Under the pieces are notes generated by a model. It saw only the letters and a list, made by a program, of their open reading frames with translations, ran no database searches and had not been told where the DNA came from. 48,388 nucleotides of DNA, from positions 1 through 48,388 of the forward strand of contig CAKRON010000009.1 of NCBI GenBank assembly GCA_934373455.1. Direction: 5' to 3'. The position numbers and the translations under genes were made by a program. Position 1 is the first letter of the stretch; every line of letters begins with the position of its first letter. Of the stretch, positions 15,438 to 23,344 are shown piece by piece. The stretch comes from an uncultured Marvinbryantia sp. (GTDB lineage Bacteria > Bacillota > Clostridia > Lachnospirales > Lachnospiraceae).

Positions 15438-16377
15438 CGGATATAAAGTAAAAGGCGAACTAAAGACGAATAACAGTGGATTTTCTAAATGGGGATTTGC
15501 TGAAAAGAAAGACAAAATGTGGTTCATTAAGGAATTTATTGACCCGGTATATCCAATCTGTACAGATGTACTGGATGCAGAGATGATCGCACACAAAAAG
15601 AAAATATGTGCAGAATACGAAGCACGCAATAAACTGCTGTATCAGCAGATCAATGAATGCTCGGATGGAAATCTGGCACATATCGAGGATTTTTTCAGAT
15701 GGGAGAGTCATTATTATCTGATCATGGAGAAAATTACGGCAGTCAGTATGAGCCTGGTAAAGAAGCTTCCGGAAGAGGATAAAATCCGTATCTGTAAAGC
15801 CCTGATTCATTCTCTGCAGGGAATTCATAAAAAAGGAATTGTGCATGCAGATATCAAACTGGATAACATTATGTTCCGAAAATTGAATTCCGGGAAAATC
15901 ACAGGAAAACTGATTGACTTTGATAACTGTTTCTGGGAAAAACAGCCGCCGTCTCCGGATGAAGAGATCGGAGGCGACCAGGTCTATATGGCTCCAGAGA
16001 CGTACCTCATGATGGCAGAGGAAGAAGGACGTCTGGATCGAAAAATAGACGTCTTTGCACTGGGCTTAGTGCTGCATCAGATCTTTACCGGGGAACTGCC
16101 TGGATTTGACCGGAATAAATATGACTATGCATTTGAGGCACTCTTAGATGGAGCGTCCTTAGGTTACAGTAAAATGGGAATTCCAGAAGACTGGAGAAAT
16201 CTGATTATGGCAATGACCAGAAAGGATGCAAGAGAAAGAATCAGCCTGGACGAGGCAGTCGGATTCTGGAAGCCAGCCGGAAGCGGATTTATCAGCACCA
16301 TGGGAAAAGGAAGCGGCGGACAGACGCATAGAGAGACAGAAGGAAGTTCTTTCTTTTCTGCAGCCGGAGATTTATAA
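15427..16377 (+). CDS. Serine/threonine protein kinase of the TerY-P type
   Basis: A 316-residue soluble Hanks-type kinase. The nucleotide-binding Lys is probably Lys35 in WFIKEF. The catalytic loop reads HADIKLDN (140-147), keeping Asp142, Lys144 and Asn147 but with Ala where most kinases have Arg. The metal-binding motif is DFD (164-166) rather than DFG. APE is at 189-191 and DVFALGLVLHQIFTG follows. So it is probably active, but not activated through an RD loop. There are no transmembrane or PASTA segments. The C terminus is a Gly/Ser-rich tail ending FFSAAGDL, nearly the same as the end of the zinc-ribbon protein at 17096-17473 (WFSDAGDL). Likely substrates are the VWA or zinc-ribbon proteins of the operon. 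Confidence 0.9.
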   Translation: MEINGYKVKGELKTNNSGFSKWGFAEKKDKMWFIKEFIDPVYPICTDVLDAEMIAHKKKICAEYEARNKLLYQQINECSDGNLAHIEDFFRWESHYYLIMEKITAVSMSLVKKLPEEDKIRICKALIHSLQGIHKKGIVHADIKLDNIMFRKLNSGKITGKLIDFDNCFWEKQPPSPDEEIGGDQVYMAPETYLMMAEEEGRLDRKIDVFALGLVLHQIFTGELPGFDRNKYDYAFEALLDGASLGYSKMGIPEDWRNLIMAMTRKDARERISLDEAVGFWKPAGSGFISTMGKGSGGQTHRETEGSSFFSAAGDL

Positions 16378-16397
16378 AATTATACGAGGTGAGAAAA

Positions 16398-17075
16398 ATG
16401 GCATTAAAAATGACTTACAATGTGGACATGTGTTTTTGTATTGATGCAACAGGAAGTATGGGACCTGTGATATCAACCGTAAAGGAAAACGCACTGGCGT
16501 TTTACAAAGATGTAGTGGATGTAATGGAAAAGAAACAGAAAACAATCAACAGCATGAGAGTGCGTGTCATAGTCTTCCGTGATTATATTGCGGATGAAGA
16601 ACCAATGCTGACAACAAAGTTCTTCAAATTGCCGGACGAAGCGAAGCAGTTCGAAGCCTGCATCAATAGTATCTATGCAGCAGGAGGCGGGGATGAACCG
16701 GAAGATGGACTGGAAGCACTGGCATATGCGATTCGTTCTGACTGGACAACAGAAGGCACAAAACGAAGAAATGTTATTGTAGTCTGGACCGATGCATCTA
16801 CACATGAGATTGGATATGCCAAAAAAGACCCGAAGTATCCGAATGGAATGCCAAAAGACTTTAACGAACTGACAAAGTGGTGGGGAGACTGTCAGATGGA
16901 GCCATACATTAAAAATGCAGCGAAACGTCTGGTATTGTTTGCACCAAAAGCACCATACTGGGAACAGATTTCATCAACATGGAATAATGTCATCCATTAT
17001 CCTTCCACAGCAGGAAAAGGGCTGGAAGAATTTACTTATAAAGAGATTGTAGATGCAATCTGTAACAGTATTTAA
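16398..17075 (+). CDS. VWA-domain protein, TerY-like
   Basis: A 225-residue soluble protein that is almost entirely one von Willebrand A domain. The metal-ion-dependent adhesion site is present: Asp16, Thr18 and Ser20 in CIDATGSM, the acidic GGGDEPEDG loop at 96-104, and Asp132 in WTDAST. DATGSM is characteristic of the TerY branch. The frame opens at a GTG at 16389, but the ATG at 16398 has CGAGGTGAG upstream. It follows the kinase by 20 bases. In TerY-P systems (Anantharaman, Iyer and Aravind's analysis of Ter systems) a VWA protein, a PP2C phosphatase and a kinase form a conserved phosphosignalling triad; here no TerC or TerD genes are adjacent. Confidence 0.9.
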   Translation: MALKMTYNVDMCFCIDATGSMGPVISTVKENALAFYKDVVDVMEKKQKTINSMRVRVIVFRDYIADEEPMLTTKFFKLPDEAKQFEACINSIYAAGGGDEPEDGLEALAYAIRSDWTTEGTKRRNVIVVWTDASTHEIGYAKKDPKYPNGMPKDFNELTKWWGDCQMEPYIKNAAKRLVLFAPKAPYWEQISSTWNNVIHYPSTAGKGLEEFTYKEIVDAICNSI

Positions 17076-17095
17076 AAAGCGAGGGAGAAGAAGAA

Positions 17096-17473
17096 ATGTT
17101 TTGCAGAAAATGTGGGGCAGAATTACGGACAAACGCAAAATTCTGTGGAAAATGCGGAGCTCCTGCACCGGTTGTACCAAAATCTACACCTGTAAAGCCA
17201 GCACCGAAGCCGGAACCAGTTGCGAAACCGATGCCAAAAGCAGCACCGAAGCCGGAATCAGTTGTGAAACCGAGAACGATTGCAATGATGTCAAAACCGG
17301 AAGCTCTGAGTGCAGCACCAAAGTCAGAACCGGTAAAAAGTGTGCCAAAAGCAGCACCGAAACCATCAGTGCCGGAAAAGAAGCCGGAACTGATCAGTTC
17401 CATGCCCAAACCATCGGATCATACGGCAGAGGGTGATATTCATGACTGGTTTTCGGATGCAGGAGATTTGTAA
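17096..17473 (+). CDS. Soluble zinc-ribbon protein with Pro/Lys-rich linker
   Basis: A 125-residue protein with an N-terminal double-knuckle zinc ribbon (CRKCG at residue 3 and FCGKCG near 17), then a long low-complexity Pro/Lys/Ala/Val linker made of repeated PKPEPV and PKAAPKP units (about 25-105), and a C-terminal acidic tail ending HDWFSDAGDL. There is no membrane segment or signal peptide. The last eight residues match the kinase C terminus (FFSAAGDL) almost exactly, which suggests that both ends are bound by one partner. GAGGGAGAAG precedes the ATG. I see it as an adaptor of the signalling module. Confidence 0.82.
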   Translation: MFCRKCGAELRTNAKFCGKCGAPAPVVPKSTPVKPAPKPEPVAKPMPKAAPKPESVVKPRTIAMMSKPEALSAAPKSEPVKSVPKAAPKPSVPEKKPELISSMPKPSDHTAEGDIHDWFSDAGDL

Positions 17474-17499
17474 CAGATAAAGAAGAGGGAGAAACAATC

Positions 17500-17847
17500 A
17501 TGTATTTTAGCTATAAGGTATATAAGAAATGCATTCCAGCTACGATTTGCAGTTTTGCAGGTGGCGCTTCAGTAGCAGGTGGTATCGCGACGGCGGTAGC
17601 CAGCGGGATGAGTGGAGAAATGGACGGTGTGATCAGTGGCGCTGTGATAGCTTTGATCGGAGCCGGTCTGTATGTACTTGCGGGTAAAATCGCAGAGAGA
17701 AAGAGAAAAAAGATGGAACAGAAAGAGGCCAGAAAAGCAGAAGCTGCGGCTATAGAAGCGTCATCGAATACATGCCGCAGCTGCGGAGCAACATTGGCCC
17801 CGGATGATGTATTTTGTTACAACTGTGGCACAAAACGAAGTTCATAA
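17500..17847 (+). CDS. Small membrane protein with C-terminal zinc ribbon
   Basis: A 115-residue protein. A Gly/Ala-rich hydrophobic region (about 12-70) forms probably two membrane helices (CSFAGGASVAGGIATAVASG and VISGAVIALIGAGLYVLAG). A basic then Ala/Glu-rich helical stretch follows, and the zinc ribbon lies at the end (CRSCGATLAPDDVFCYNCG). The basic residues after helix 2 place the ribbon inside the cell. It follows the preceding zinc-ribbon gene by 26 bases. Function unknown. Confidence 0.78.
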   Translation: MYFSYKVYKKCIPATICSFAGGASVAGGIATAVASGMSGEMDGVISGAVIALIGAGLYVLAGKIAERKRKKMEQKEARKAEAAAIEASSNTCRSCGATLAPDDVFCYNCGTKRSS

Positions 17848-17909
17848 TTCATAAGATAAGAGGGAGTGGCTTTTGCATATAGTGTGGAAGCTCATGAAAT
17901 GGAGAAAAA

Positions 17910-18569
17910 ATGAAAAACGTAAAAGTGGCAGCGGTCATGTTGACAGTTGGAGTTATGATGGCAATGGCAAGTGGCAGAGTACTTGCAGATGACAGGGATC
18001 TGGTTGGTGTTCTTACGGGAGATGGATATGAGAATGAATATTTTGGCGTGAAATGTGCACTGTCGTGGGATTATACCATACAATGCAGGAGCGCGCTTCA
18101 GCCAGAAGATCCATTAGATATCATAAATGAATCAAACAGTGATGCCACAATTGATCTTTTGAAATCAGAGATAGACCTTGGCAATGCAACGGTTTTCACA
18201 GCAACCGCATCAAATGAAGTGGATAATATGGTGATCTCAATTGCTTCCCCTGGCATTGGATATGAAACCTGGGATTCAGAAGAAGCGGTGGCGTTTGGCA
18301 GCCTTGACTCTGTGAGAGAAAATCTGGAGAATACAGGAGTAGAACAGGATCTTGACGTAGCGAATATCGAGGTAGATGTAACACAGGTAGATTTCATTGG
18401 CGAGAAGCACAGCGGACTGGAGTACTCCTGTACAGTAAATGGGATACCGGTTTATGGAAAAAGTGTCATTCTTATTTCAGATGATTCGCAGTATGTATTT
18501 TTCCTGGAGACATTAGCACTGGATCAGGCAACCATATCGGATATGCTGAGCAGTTTTACGAAATTGTAG
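17910..18569 (+). CDS. Secreted protein, tandem paralogue A
   Basis: A 219-residue protein with a signal peptide (MKNVKVAAVMLTVGVMMAMA, cleavage probably after VLA). No lipobox and no membrane anchor. It is clearly homologous over its whole length to the product of the gene at 19454-20119: both share NGYENE/DGYENE near the mature start, the MVISIA/MVITIE block, WDSEE, SVRENLE, HSGLEYSC/HTGLEYSC and end SFTKL. I do not recognise the fold; a lipoprotein-like beta domain is plausible. It lies downstream of a membrane zinc-ribbon gene, as does its paralogue, so a cassette was duplicated. Confidence 0.8.
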   Translation: MKNVKVAAVMLTVGVMMAMASGRVLADDRDLVGVLTGDGYENEYFGVKCALSWDYTIQCRSALQPEDPLDIINESNSDATIDLLKSEIDLGNATVFTATASNEVDNMVISIASPGIGYETWDSEEAVAFGSLDSVRENLENTGVEQDLDVANIEVDVTQVDFIGEKHSGLEYSCTVNGIPVYGKSVILISDDSQYVFFLETLALDQATISDMLSSFTKL

Positions 18570-18622
18570 GAAGTAATCTGACTGCGATAGTGACATGAAG
18601 AAGAAAGAGGGAGAACGTAAAA

Positions 18623-19126
18623 ATGGGAGCGAAATTTTGTCCAAAATGCGGAAGTAAGGCAGAGGATGGAGACGTGTTTTGTATTCATTGCGGGGCAAAA
18701 CTGACAATGGGCGGCGGGACAGCCGCACCGGCAGCAAAGGCAGCTGAGAAACCGGCAGCGACAAAGAAGTCATCCACATCATCGATGGGGACAATCGTAG
18801 GAATTCTGATTGTACTGGCGATTGTTGTGGGAGCCGGATGGTATATGTTTGGACGCAGTGACATCAAAGGAACATGGCGTGGATACCTGGATGGTGCGGA
18901 AACCGTGATGACATTTTGGGATGACGGCACGGCAGCTGTTTCGATGGCAGGCGGCAGTGAAACGGCAAGTATGGAATACGAGTATGAGAATGGATATCTT
19001 CAGTTCCGGGCACTTTACGGAGGAGAATATACGAGCACCGATTCCGTACCATGCAAGATAAAAGGAAAAACTATGATCTGGACTGATCCATATACAGGAG
19101 AAGAAGTAACTTTTAAGAAAGATTAG
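18623..19126 (+). CDS. Zinc-ribbon membrane protein with outer GTW-type domain
   Basis: A 167-residue protein. The N-terminal zinc ribbon (FCPKCGSKAEDGDVFCIHCG, residues 5-24) is followed by an Ala/Pro/Lys linker, one transmembrane helix (about 56-76, TIVGILIVLAIVVGAGWYMF) and an outer beta-rich domain beginning DIKGTWRGYLDG. The outer domain resembles the GTW/lipocalin-like domains seen after zinc ribbons in clostridial proteins and may also resemble the secreted product of the first gene. GAGGGAGAACG precedes the ATG. Confidence 0.8.
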   Translation: MGAKFCPKCGSKAEDGDVFCIHCGAKLTMGGGTAAPAAKAAEKPAATKKSSTSSMGTIVGILIVLAIVVGAGWYMFGRSDIKGTWRGYLDGAETVMTFWDDGTAAVSMAGGSETASMEYEYENGYLQFRALYGGEYTSTDSVPCKIKGKTMIWTDPYTGEEVTFKKD

Positions 19127-19139
19127 GGAGTTTAAGACG

Positions 19140-19451
19140 GTGAAGAAAGTAGGAATTGTTTTAATTGTGTTAGAGGTCATTGCGCTTGCAGGTAGTGTGT
19201 ATACCGGAAATACGGTCTGGATGCAGGGAGGATCTTATGCGCTGGGATATTTCCTTCCGGCAATTATAGGTATTATTTTAATTATCAAAGCAAATAGCAA
19301 GGCAAAGAAAGAAGAAAAAACAGAAGAAACGTACAAAACGAAAAGCAGCACAGGTTCAGACAAGCGATTTTGCCCGAAGTGTGGTACGCCGGCAGAAGAG
19401 GGAGATGCTTTTTGCATACAGTGTGGAAGTCCATTAAAAGGAGGAAAATAA
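19140..19451 (+). CDS. Small membrane protein with C-terminal zinc ribbon
   Basis: A 103-residue protein starting at a GTG with GGGAG 9 bases upstream. Two hydrophobic segments (about 4-20 and 34-49) are joined by a short loop; a Lys/Glu-rich stretch follows, and the C-terminal zinc ribbon reads FCPKCGTPAEEGDAFCIQCG. The same ribbon pattern occurs at the N terminus of the product of the preceding gene. Lysines after the second helix put the ribbon in the cytoplasm. It ends 2 bases before the second secreted paralogue starts. Confidence 0.78.
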   Translation: MKKVGIVLIVLEVIALAGSVYTGNTVWMQGGSYALGYFLPAIIGIILIIKANSKAKKEEKTEETYKTKSSTGSDKRFCPKCGTPAEEGDAFCIQCGSPLKGGK

Positions 19452-19453
19452 AA

Positions 19454-20119
19454 ATGAAAAACACAAAAATGGTAACAGCGATGCTGACAGCAGGAGTTAT
19501 GATGGCAATGGTGAGCGGCAATGTTCTGGCAGATTCAGAAGCTGACAGAAGTGTGGTCGGAATCGTTACAGAAAACGGGTATGAGAATGAGCGCTTTGGT
19601 TTGAAATGTACGCTGCCGTCAGATTACACAATAGACTGTAGAAGTGCAGTGCAGCCAGCAGGTCCGCAGGAAATGCTTGACGCATCGAACAGTGATGAGA
19701 CGATTGATCTTTTGGCAACACAAGTAGCTCTTGGCAGTGCAACAGTATTTTCAGCATCTGCGGCAAATGAAACGGATAATATGGTGATTACAATCGAATT
19801 TCCGGGTGCCGGATATGATGAATGGGATTCTGAAGAAGTGGTAGCAGAAGGAACAATGAACTCTGTGAGAGAAAATTTGGAGAGTGCAAGTACAGAGGAT
19901 GTTACCGTGGATAACATTGATGTGGAATTGGCACAGATAAACTTTATGGGAGAAGAGCACACAGGACTGGAATATTCCTGCACAATGAATGACATACCAT
20001 TTTACGGAAAAAGTGTCTTTCTTATTTCAGATAATTCTAAATTTGCATTTGTGTTGGATATGCTGGCAATGGATGATGCAACGATAGCAGAAATGCTGAA
20101 TAGTTTCACAAAATTATAG
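19454..20119 (+). CDS. Secreted protein, tandem paralogue B
   Basis: A 221-residue secreted protein, paralogue of the product of the gene at 17910-18569, with the signal peptide MKNTKMVTAMLTAGVMMAMV and likely cleavage after VLA. The frame is open back to 19370 in the preceding gene, but the ATG at 19454 has AAAGGAGG upstream and aligns with the paralogue start. The two proteins differ at many positions but keep the same length and blocks, so the duplication is old and both copies are probably used. Confidence 0.82.
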   Translation: MKNTKMVTAMLTAGVMMAMVSGNVLADSEADRSVVGIVTENGYENERFGLKCTLPSDYTIDCRSAVQPAGPQEMLDASNSDETIDLLATQVALGSATVFSASAANETDNMVITIEFPGAGYDEWDSEEVVAEGTMNSVRENLESASTEDVTVDNIDVELAQINFMGEEHTGLEYSCTMNDIPFYGKSVFLISDNSKFAFVLDMLAMDDATIAEMLNSFTKL

Positions 20120-20140
20120 AAAAATATGGGGGACGCAAAT

Positions 20141-21622
20141 ATGAATAGAAAGTATCTGGCTGTGGTAGCAGCCGTAGGAATCGTTTGCAGTGGACTGAGC
20201 GCTGCAGCAGAAGATCTGGAGTTTCAGGATTCACTGGCTACCATAACGGTAGATGAAGATACCAAGATTTATGAAGAGGCATCAGAAGACTCTAAGGGTG
20301 TTGCCTATCTGATGGCTGGTGACAGTGTGCAGCAGATCGGTGTGGCAGATGGATGGAGCAAGATTGTATATCAGGATCAGATCTGTTATATGCCGTTGGA
20401 AAGCGCCCAGGGAACAGAAACTACAGTTGAAGCAAAAGACTCCGAAGCAGCAACAGCTGTGACGGAAGAAGGATCAGAACAGAATATCGAAGAAACAAAA
20501 GCTGAAGCAGATTCAGAAGCTGCCACAGAAGCGCAAAGTGCAGAGGTAGAAGCAACAGATTCATTATCTGATGATATTTACAGCTTCCAGTTTTTATTTA
20601 ACGGCAAAGTATTTCAGTTACCGGAAAAATATACAGATTTTGTAGAAAAGGGATGGATCTACCTGGATGAGCCAGGGACAATCGATGCCAGTACCTATAC
20701 ATATAATATGGAGAACTTTATTTTTGGAAATTCCAAAATAAGTGCCAATATTGTGAACTTTGACTGGAATCCGGCGAATGTAGAAGATTGTTATATCAGC
20801 AATGTAAAATTCTCATTAGATGTGATGGATCCTGCTGATGAAATTATGCTTCCGGGAGGACTGAAGGTTGATAAGGAATTGACAGAAGATAAAGTACGGG
20901 AACAGTATGGAGAACCAACAGATGTGATTGAATCTGAATATAGCACTACATGCTATTATTCCAAAGGGTCTTATGAAGGTGTGACTTTCAGATTTCCGAA
21001 AAATGAAGATCATCCAATCAGCGTAGAAGTTGAGAATATGGTACAGCCGGAAGACTTTGAAACAACGGAAATGTCAAATGAGACACCGGATGTGGTGGCA
21101 CTTTATAAAGAACCTTCTGAGTTGTCAGAAGATTTGTGGGATTATACAGTAGAATTTGACGAAGCACTGTATACACTTCCATGCCCAGTGACAGAACTGG
21201 AAAAGAATGGATGGAACATTTCAGGAGATACAGAAAGTGTCTCTGGAGGCGACTGGGGATATGTGGAAATGACAAAGGACAATCAGAATGTCAGATTCTG
21301 TATTCGAAATTATGCTGAAACAGCAACAAGTGCGGAAAACTGTTTTGTATATAAGCTGAGAGGCGAACAAGATGGAAAAAAACTGAAAATAGCAAAAGAT
21401 ATTCAGCAGGGAATGAGTGAAGAAGAATTGTTGAAAGCACTGGATGGTGTAACTTATGAGATCTACGAGGACGGAGATTATAAGAGTTATAATATTAAGA
21501 ATCCGGGCGCATCCTCATCCGTTGAGTATAGCATCATCATCATTGAAGGTAAGGTAAAAACAATAGAAATAGAACATATGCCAAATGCCAATGAGATGAA
21601 AGCATTTTATGCAGCCAGATAA
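20141..21622 (+). CDS. Secreted protein with bacterial SH3-like domain
   Basis: A 493-residue secreted protein. The signal peptide (MNRKYLAVVAAVGIVCSGLS) ends near SAAA. Residues about 30-85 look like a bacterial SH3 domain (TKIYEEASEDSKGVAYLMAG, then GWSKIVYQDQICYMP), which often binds cell-wall peptides. An Ala/Glu/Thr-rich acidic linker (about 88-145) leads to two related modules, FQFLFNGKVFQLPEKYTDFV and VEFDEALYTLPCPVTELEKN, each followed by a SmpA/OmlA-like stretch (EDKVREQYGEPTDVIESEY). So the C-terminal part is a repeat of a domain found in clostridial exported proteins. The ATG at 20141, with GGGGGA upstream, is preferred over 20126. A cell-wall location fits an envelope role for this operon. 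Confidence 0.8.
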   Translation: MNRKYLAVVAAVGIVCSGLSAAAEDLEFQDSLATITVDEDTKIYEEASEDSKGVAYLMAGDSVQQIGVADGWSKIVYQDQICYMPLESAQGTETTVEAKDSEAATAVTEEGSEQNIEETKAEADSEAATEAQSAEVEATDSLSDDIYSFQFLFNGKVFQLPEKYTDFVEKGWIYLDEPGTIDASTYTYNMENFIFGNSKISANIVNFDWNPANVEDCYISNVKFSLDVMDPADEIMLPGGLKVDKELTEDKVREQYGEPTDVIESEYSTTCYYSKGSYEGVTFRFPKNEDHPISVEVENMVQPEDFETTEMSNETPDVVALYKEPSELSEDLWDYTVEFDEALYTLPCPVTELEKNGWNISGDTESVSGGDWGYVEMTKDNQNVRFCIRNYAETATSAENCFVYKLRGEQDGKKLKIAKDIQQGMSEEELLKALDGVTYEIYEDGDYKSYNIKNPGASSSVEYSIIIIEGKVKTIEIEHMPNANEMKAFYAAR

Positions 21623-21635
21623 AGGAAAAAGTAAC

Positions 21636-22274
21636 ATGGAAAGTAAAAAAGAGTGGAGGTGTCCCTATTGTGATGCACTGAATGACTGGCAGGATCGAGT
21701 ATGCCAAATCTGTGGTGATGGAACAAGAGATGAACAGGGAGAACCTAAAGAAGAAATAAAAGTTGATATGGCTGAGACAGAAGTGTTCCAGGGAAAGCAA
21801 TATACAGATCAGGAACGGAAAACACAGCCAACGCAGCAGATGGAAAATGCGGCGGTGCAGGAACATTCTGAAATACAGACGGCCTGTCGTAAGCAGAAGA
21901 GGCGGTCTCTCCATCCGGCTGGCTGTGTTTTATCAGCATTGTCCGTAGCTGCTATGATATACACTTATATGGCAGGAAATGTTGCTGAAGATATGCCGTC
22001 ACAGACTGTATGGTTTGGACTGATGGCAGCAATATGTCTGATAAATGTTATTGCACTTCTGGTGAAGAAGCCTGTAGTTGTTGGAGTTTGTCTGATTTTG
22101 AAGTATCTGACAGATGCTATAGGAGTTTTTATAATCCTGTCTACAGGAATATTATTTTATCCGAATAGCCGTAATATTCTGATGAATAACGATATTGTCC
22201 TTTTCTTGACGACTTTTTGTGTTCCTGCATTGAATTGCTGGCTGACATTCAGGCGAGAAAACAAAAAATACTAA
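21636..22274 (+). CDS. RanBP2-type zinc-finger multi-pass membrane protein
   Basis: A 212-residue protein and last gene of the operon. Residues 7-26 (WRCPYCDALNDWQDRVCQIC) are almost identical to the finger of the second gene product and fit W-x-C-x2-C-x3-N-x6-C-x2-C. A polar linker follows to about residue 92, then three to four membrane helices (PAGCVLSALSVAAMIYTYMA; WFGLMAAICLINVIALLV; VVVGVCLILKYLTDAIGVF; a helix near FLTTFCVPALNCWL). There is no outer domain. The ATG at 21636 follows AAAGGAAA; an earlier ATG at 21609 overlaps the previous gene. Confidence 0.78.
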   Translation: MESKKEWRCPYCDALNDWQDRVCQICGDGTRDEQGEPKEEIKVDMAETEVFQGKQYTDQERKTQPTQQMENAAVQEHSEIQTACRKQKRRSLHPAGCVLSALSVAAMIYTYMAGNVAEDMPSQTVWFGLMAAICLINVIALLVKKPVVVGVCLILKYLTDAIGVFIILSTGILFYPNSRNILMNNDIVLFLTTFCVPALNCWLTFRRENKKY

Positions 22275-22282
22275 GATTTAAA

Positions 22283-22308
22283 AATGGGGAGCATTTATGC
22301 TCCCCATT
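22283..22308. terminator. Terminator of the VWA/kinase operon and of the convergent kinase-like gene
   Basis: AATGGGGAGCAT (22283-22294) pairs with ATGCTCCCCATT (22297-22308), a perfect 12-bp stem. The reverse strand has a TTTT tail. A related hairpin lies at 10553-10577 behind the chimeric pseudogene. Confidence 0.85.
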
Positions 22309-22343
22309 CATACATCCAGCCTCAAAAATCTTTTCCCTAGTAT

Positions 22344-22934
22344 TTAATACAGTTGTGAAATAATATCCACGCATTTATCAATGCCCAGTGTGCCGCTGTC
22401 CAAACATATATCGTAATGTGCTGCATCGCCCCATTTACGGTCGGTGTAGAACTGATAATAAGCTGCTCTTCGTTTATCTTTGTCTTTTAGACGTTTTTCA
22501 GATGGGACATCAGTTTCCCCGTATACTTTTACAATACGTTCTGCACGTTTTTCAAAGTCTGCATGAATGAAGACTTTCAGACTGTCGGCATATTCTTCTT
22601 TTTCAAGAATGGCATCGGCACAGCGACCTACGATGACACAGCTTTCTTTTTGTGCAATCTCCCGGATAATATTAGTCTGAATGATCCACAGCCTGTCCTG
22701 ATTACTCATTCCATTAGCGTAACGGGCAACAAAGGCATTAGCAAGCCAGCCTCCTGGAATGGCATATTCACTGCCTTCTTTAATATAATCGTGGCAGAAT
22801 CCGCTTTGCTCTGCCATCTTGATAATCAGTTCCTGATCATAGCACTTAATGCCCAGTCTATCTGCTACATTTCTTCCGATGGTTCTTCCGCCGCTTCCAA
22901 ATTGACGACTGATCGTGATAATTCTGTTTGCCAT
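22344..22934 (-). CDS. Cytidylate-kinase-like protein (intact copy)
   Basis: A 196-residue P-loop kinase-like protein of the cytidylate-kinase-like family (PF13189 type). The N terminus MANRIITISRQFGSGGRTIG contains the P-loop, followed by ADRLGIKCYDQELI and a lid region rich in Arg and Lys (SEKRLKDKDKRRAAYY). Typical members are found in gut Firmicutes; substrate not established. GGGAGGG lies 6 bases before the ATG at 22934, which decides against the upstream ATGs at 22940 and 22949. The final 145 codons are repeated in the chimera at 10590-11027. Confidence 0.87.
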   Translation of the reverse strand: MANRIITISRQFGSGGRTIGRNVADRLGIKCYDQELIIKMAEQSGFCHDYIKEGSEYAIPGGWLANAFVARYANGMSNQDRLWIIQTNIIREIAQKESCVIVGRCADAILEKEEYADSLKVFIHADFEKRAERIVKVYGETDVPSEKRLKDKDKRRAAYYQFYTDRKWGDAAHYDICLDSGTLGIDKCVDIISQLY

Positions 22935-23344
22935 ATACATCCCTCCCACACTGCGTTTTGTGTTACAGATCTTCTTCAGAAGTGTACACTGTGAGGATCT
23001 GTGTAATAATTATAACATATTTCATACGATTGTTCATATTTGATTTTTGGCGTTTTTCGGATAATTTCGCAGCCCTTTGTAGATATGGTGCGTTTCACTT
23101 TCCAGTCTTAGAGAGTCTTTAGTCTGGAGTCAGGTTCGGTACATGAAAAAGAAATTGCCCGTCATCATAAAACTTTTATGCTATCCCAGTCCATTTTTAT
23201 GGTATGATAACAGTAAAGGAGGAACCCGTAAAATTACATACTTTACAAAAGATAGCATCTGAAATGACAAAACAGATTCAAATATACAAAGGATAAGGAA
23301 TTTGAAGTACATGAGATAGTAAAAAATAAAGAAGGAGAGATCTC
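22935..23344. promoter_or_regulatory. Divergent promoter region between kinase-like and Rpn genes
   Basis: About 410 bases without a gene. For the reverse-strand gene a TATAAT box (plus 23011-23016) lies ahead of a leader with a 7-bp stem ACAGATC (22965-22971) / GATCTGT (22996-23002). Towards the Rpn gene a TATGAT box near 23206, AAAGGAGG at 23216-23223 and the ATTACATAC block form a leader shared with the chimeric pseudogene; after the ribosome site a GTA stands where a start codon would be expected for a short LHTLQKI peptide. The middle (23040-23190) shows nothing I recognise. Confidence 0.5.

Noticed and set aside
17032..17409. Reverse-strand 125-codon Gly/Phe-rich frame
   Set aside because: It is the antisense of the Pro/Lys-rich linker of the zinc-ribbon gene; the composition mirrors that repeat and there is no ribosome site.
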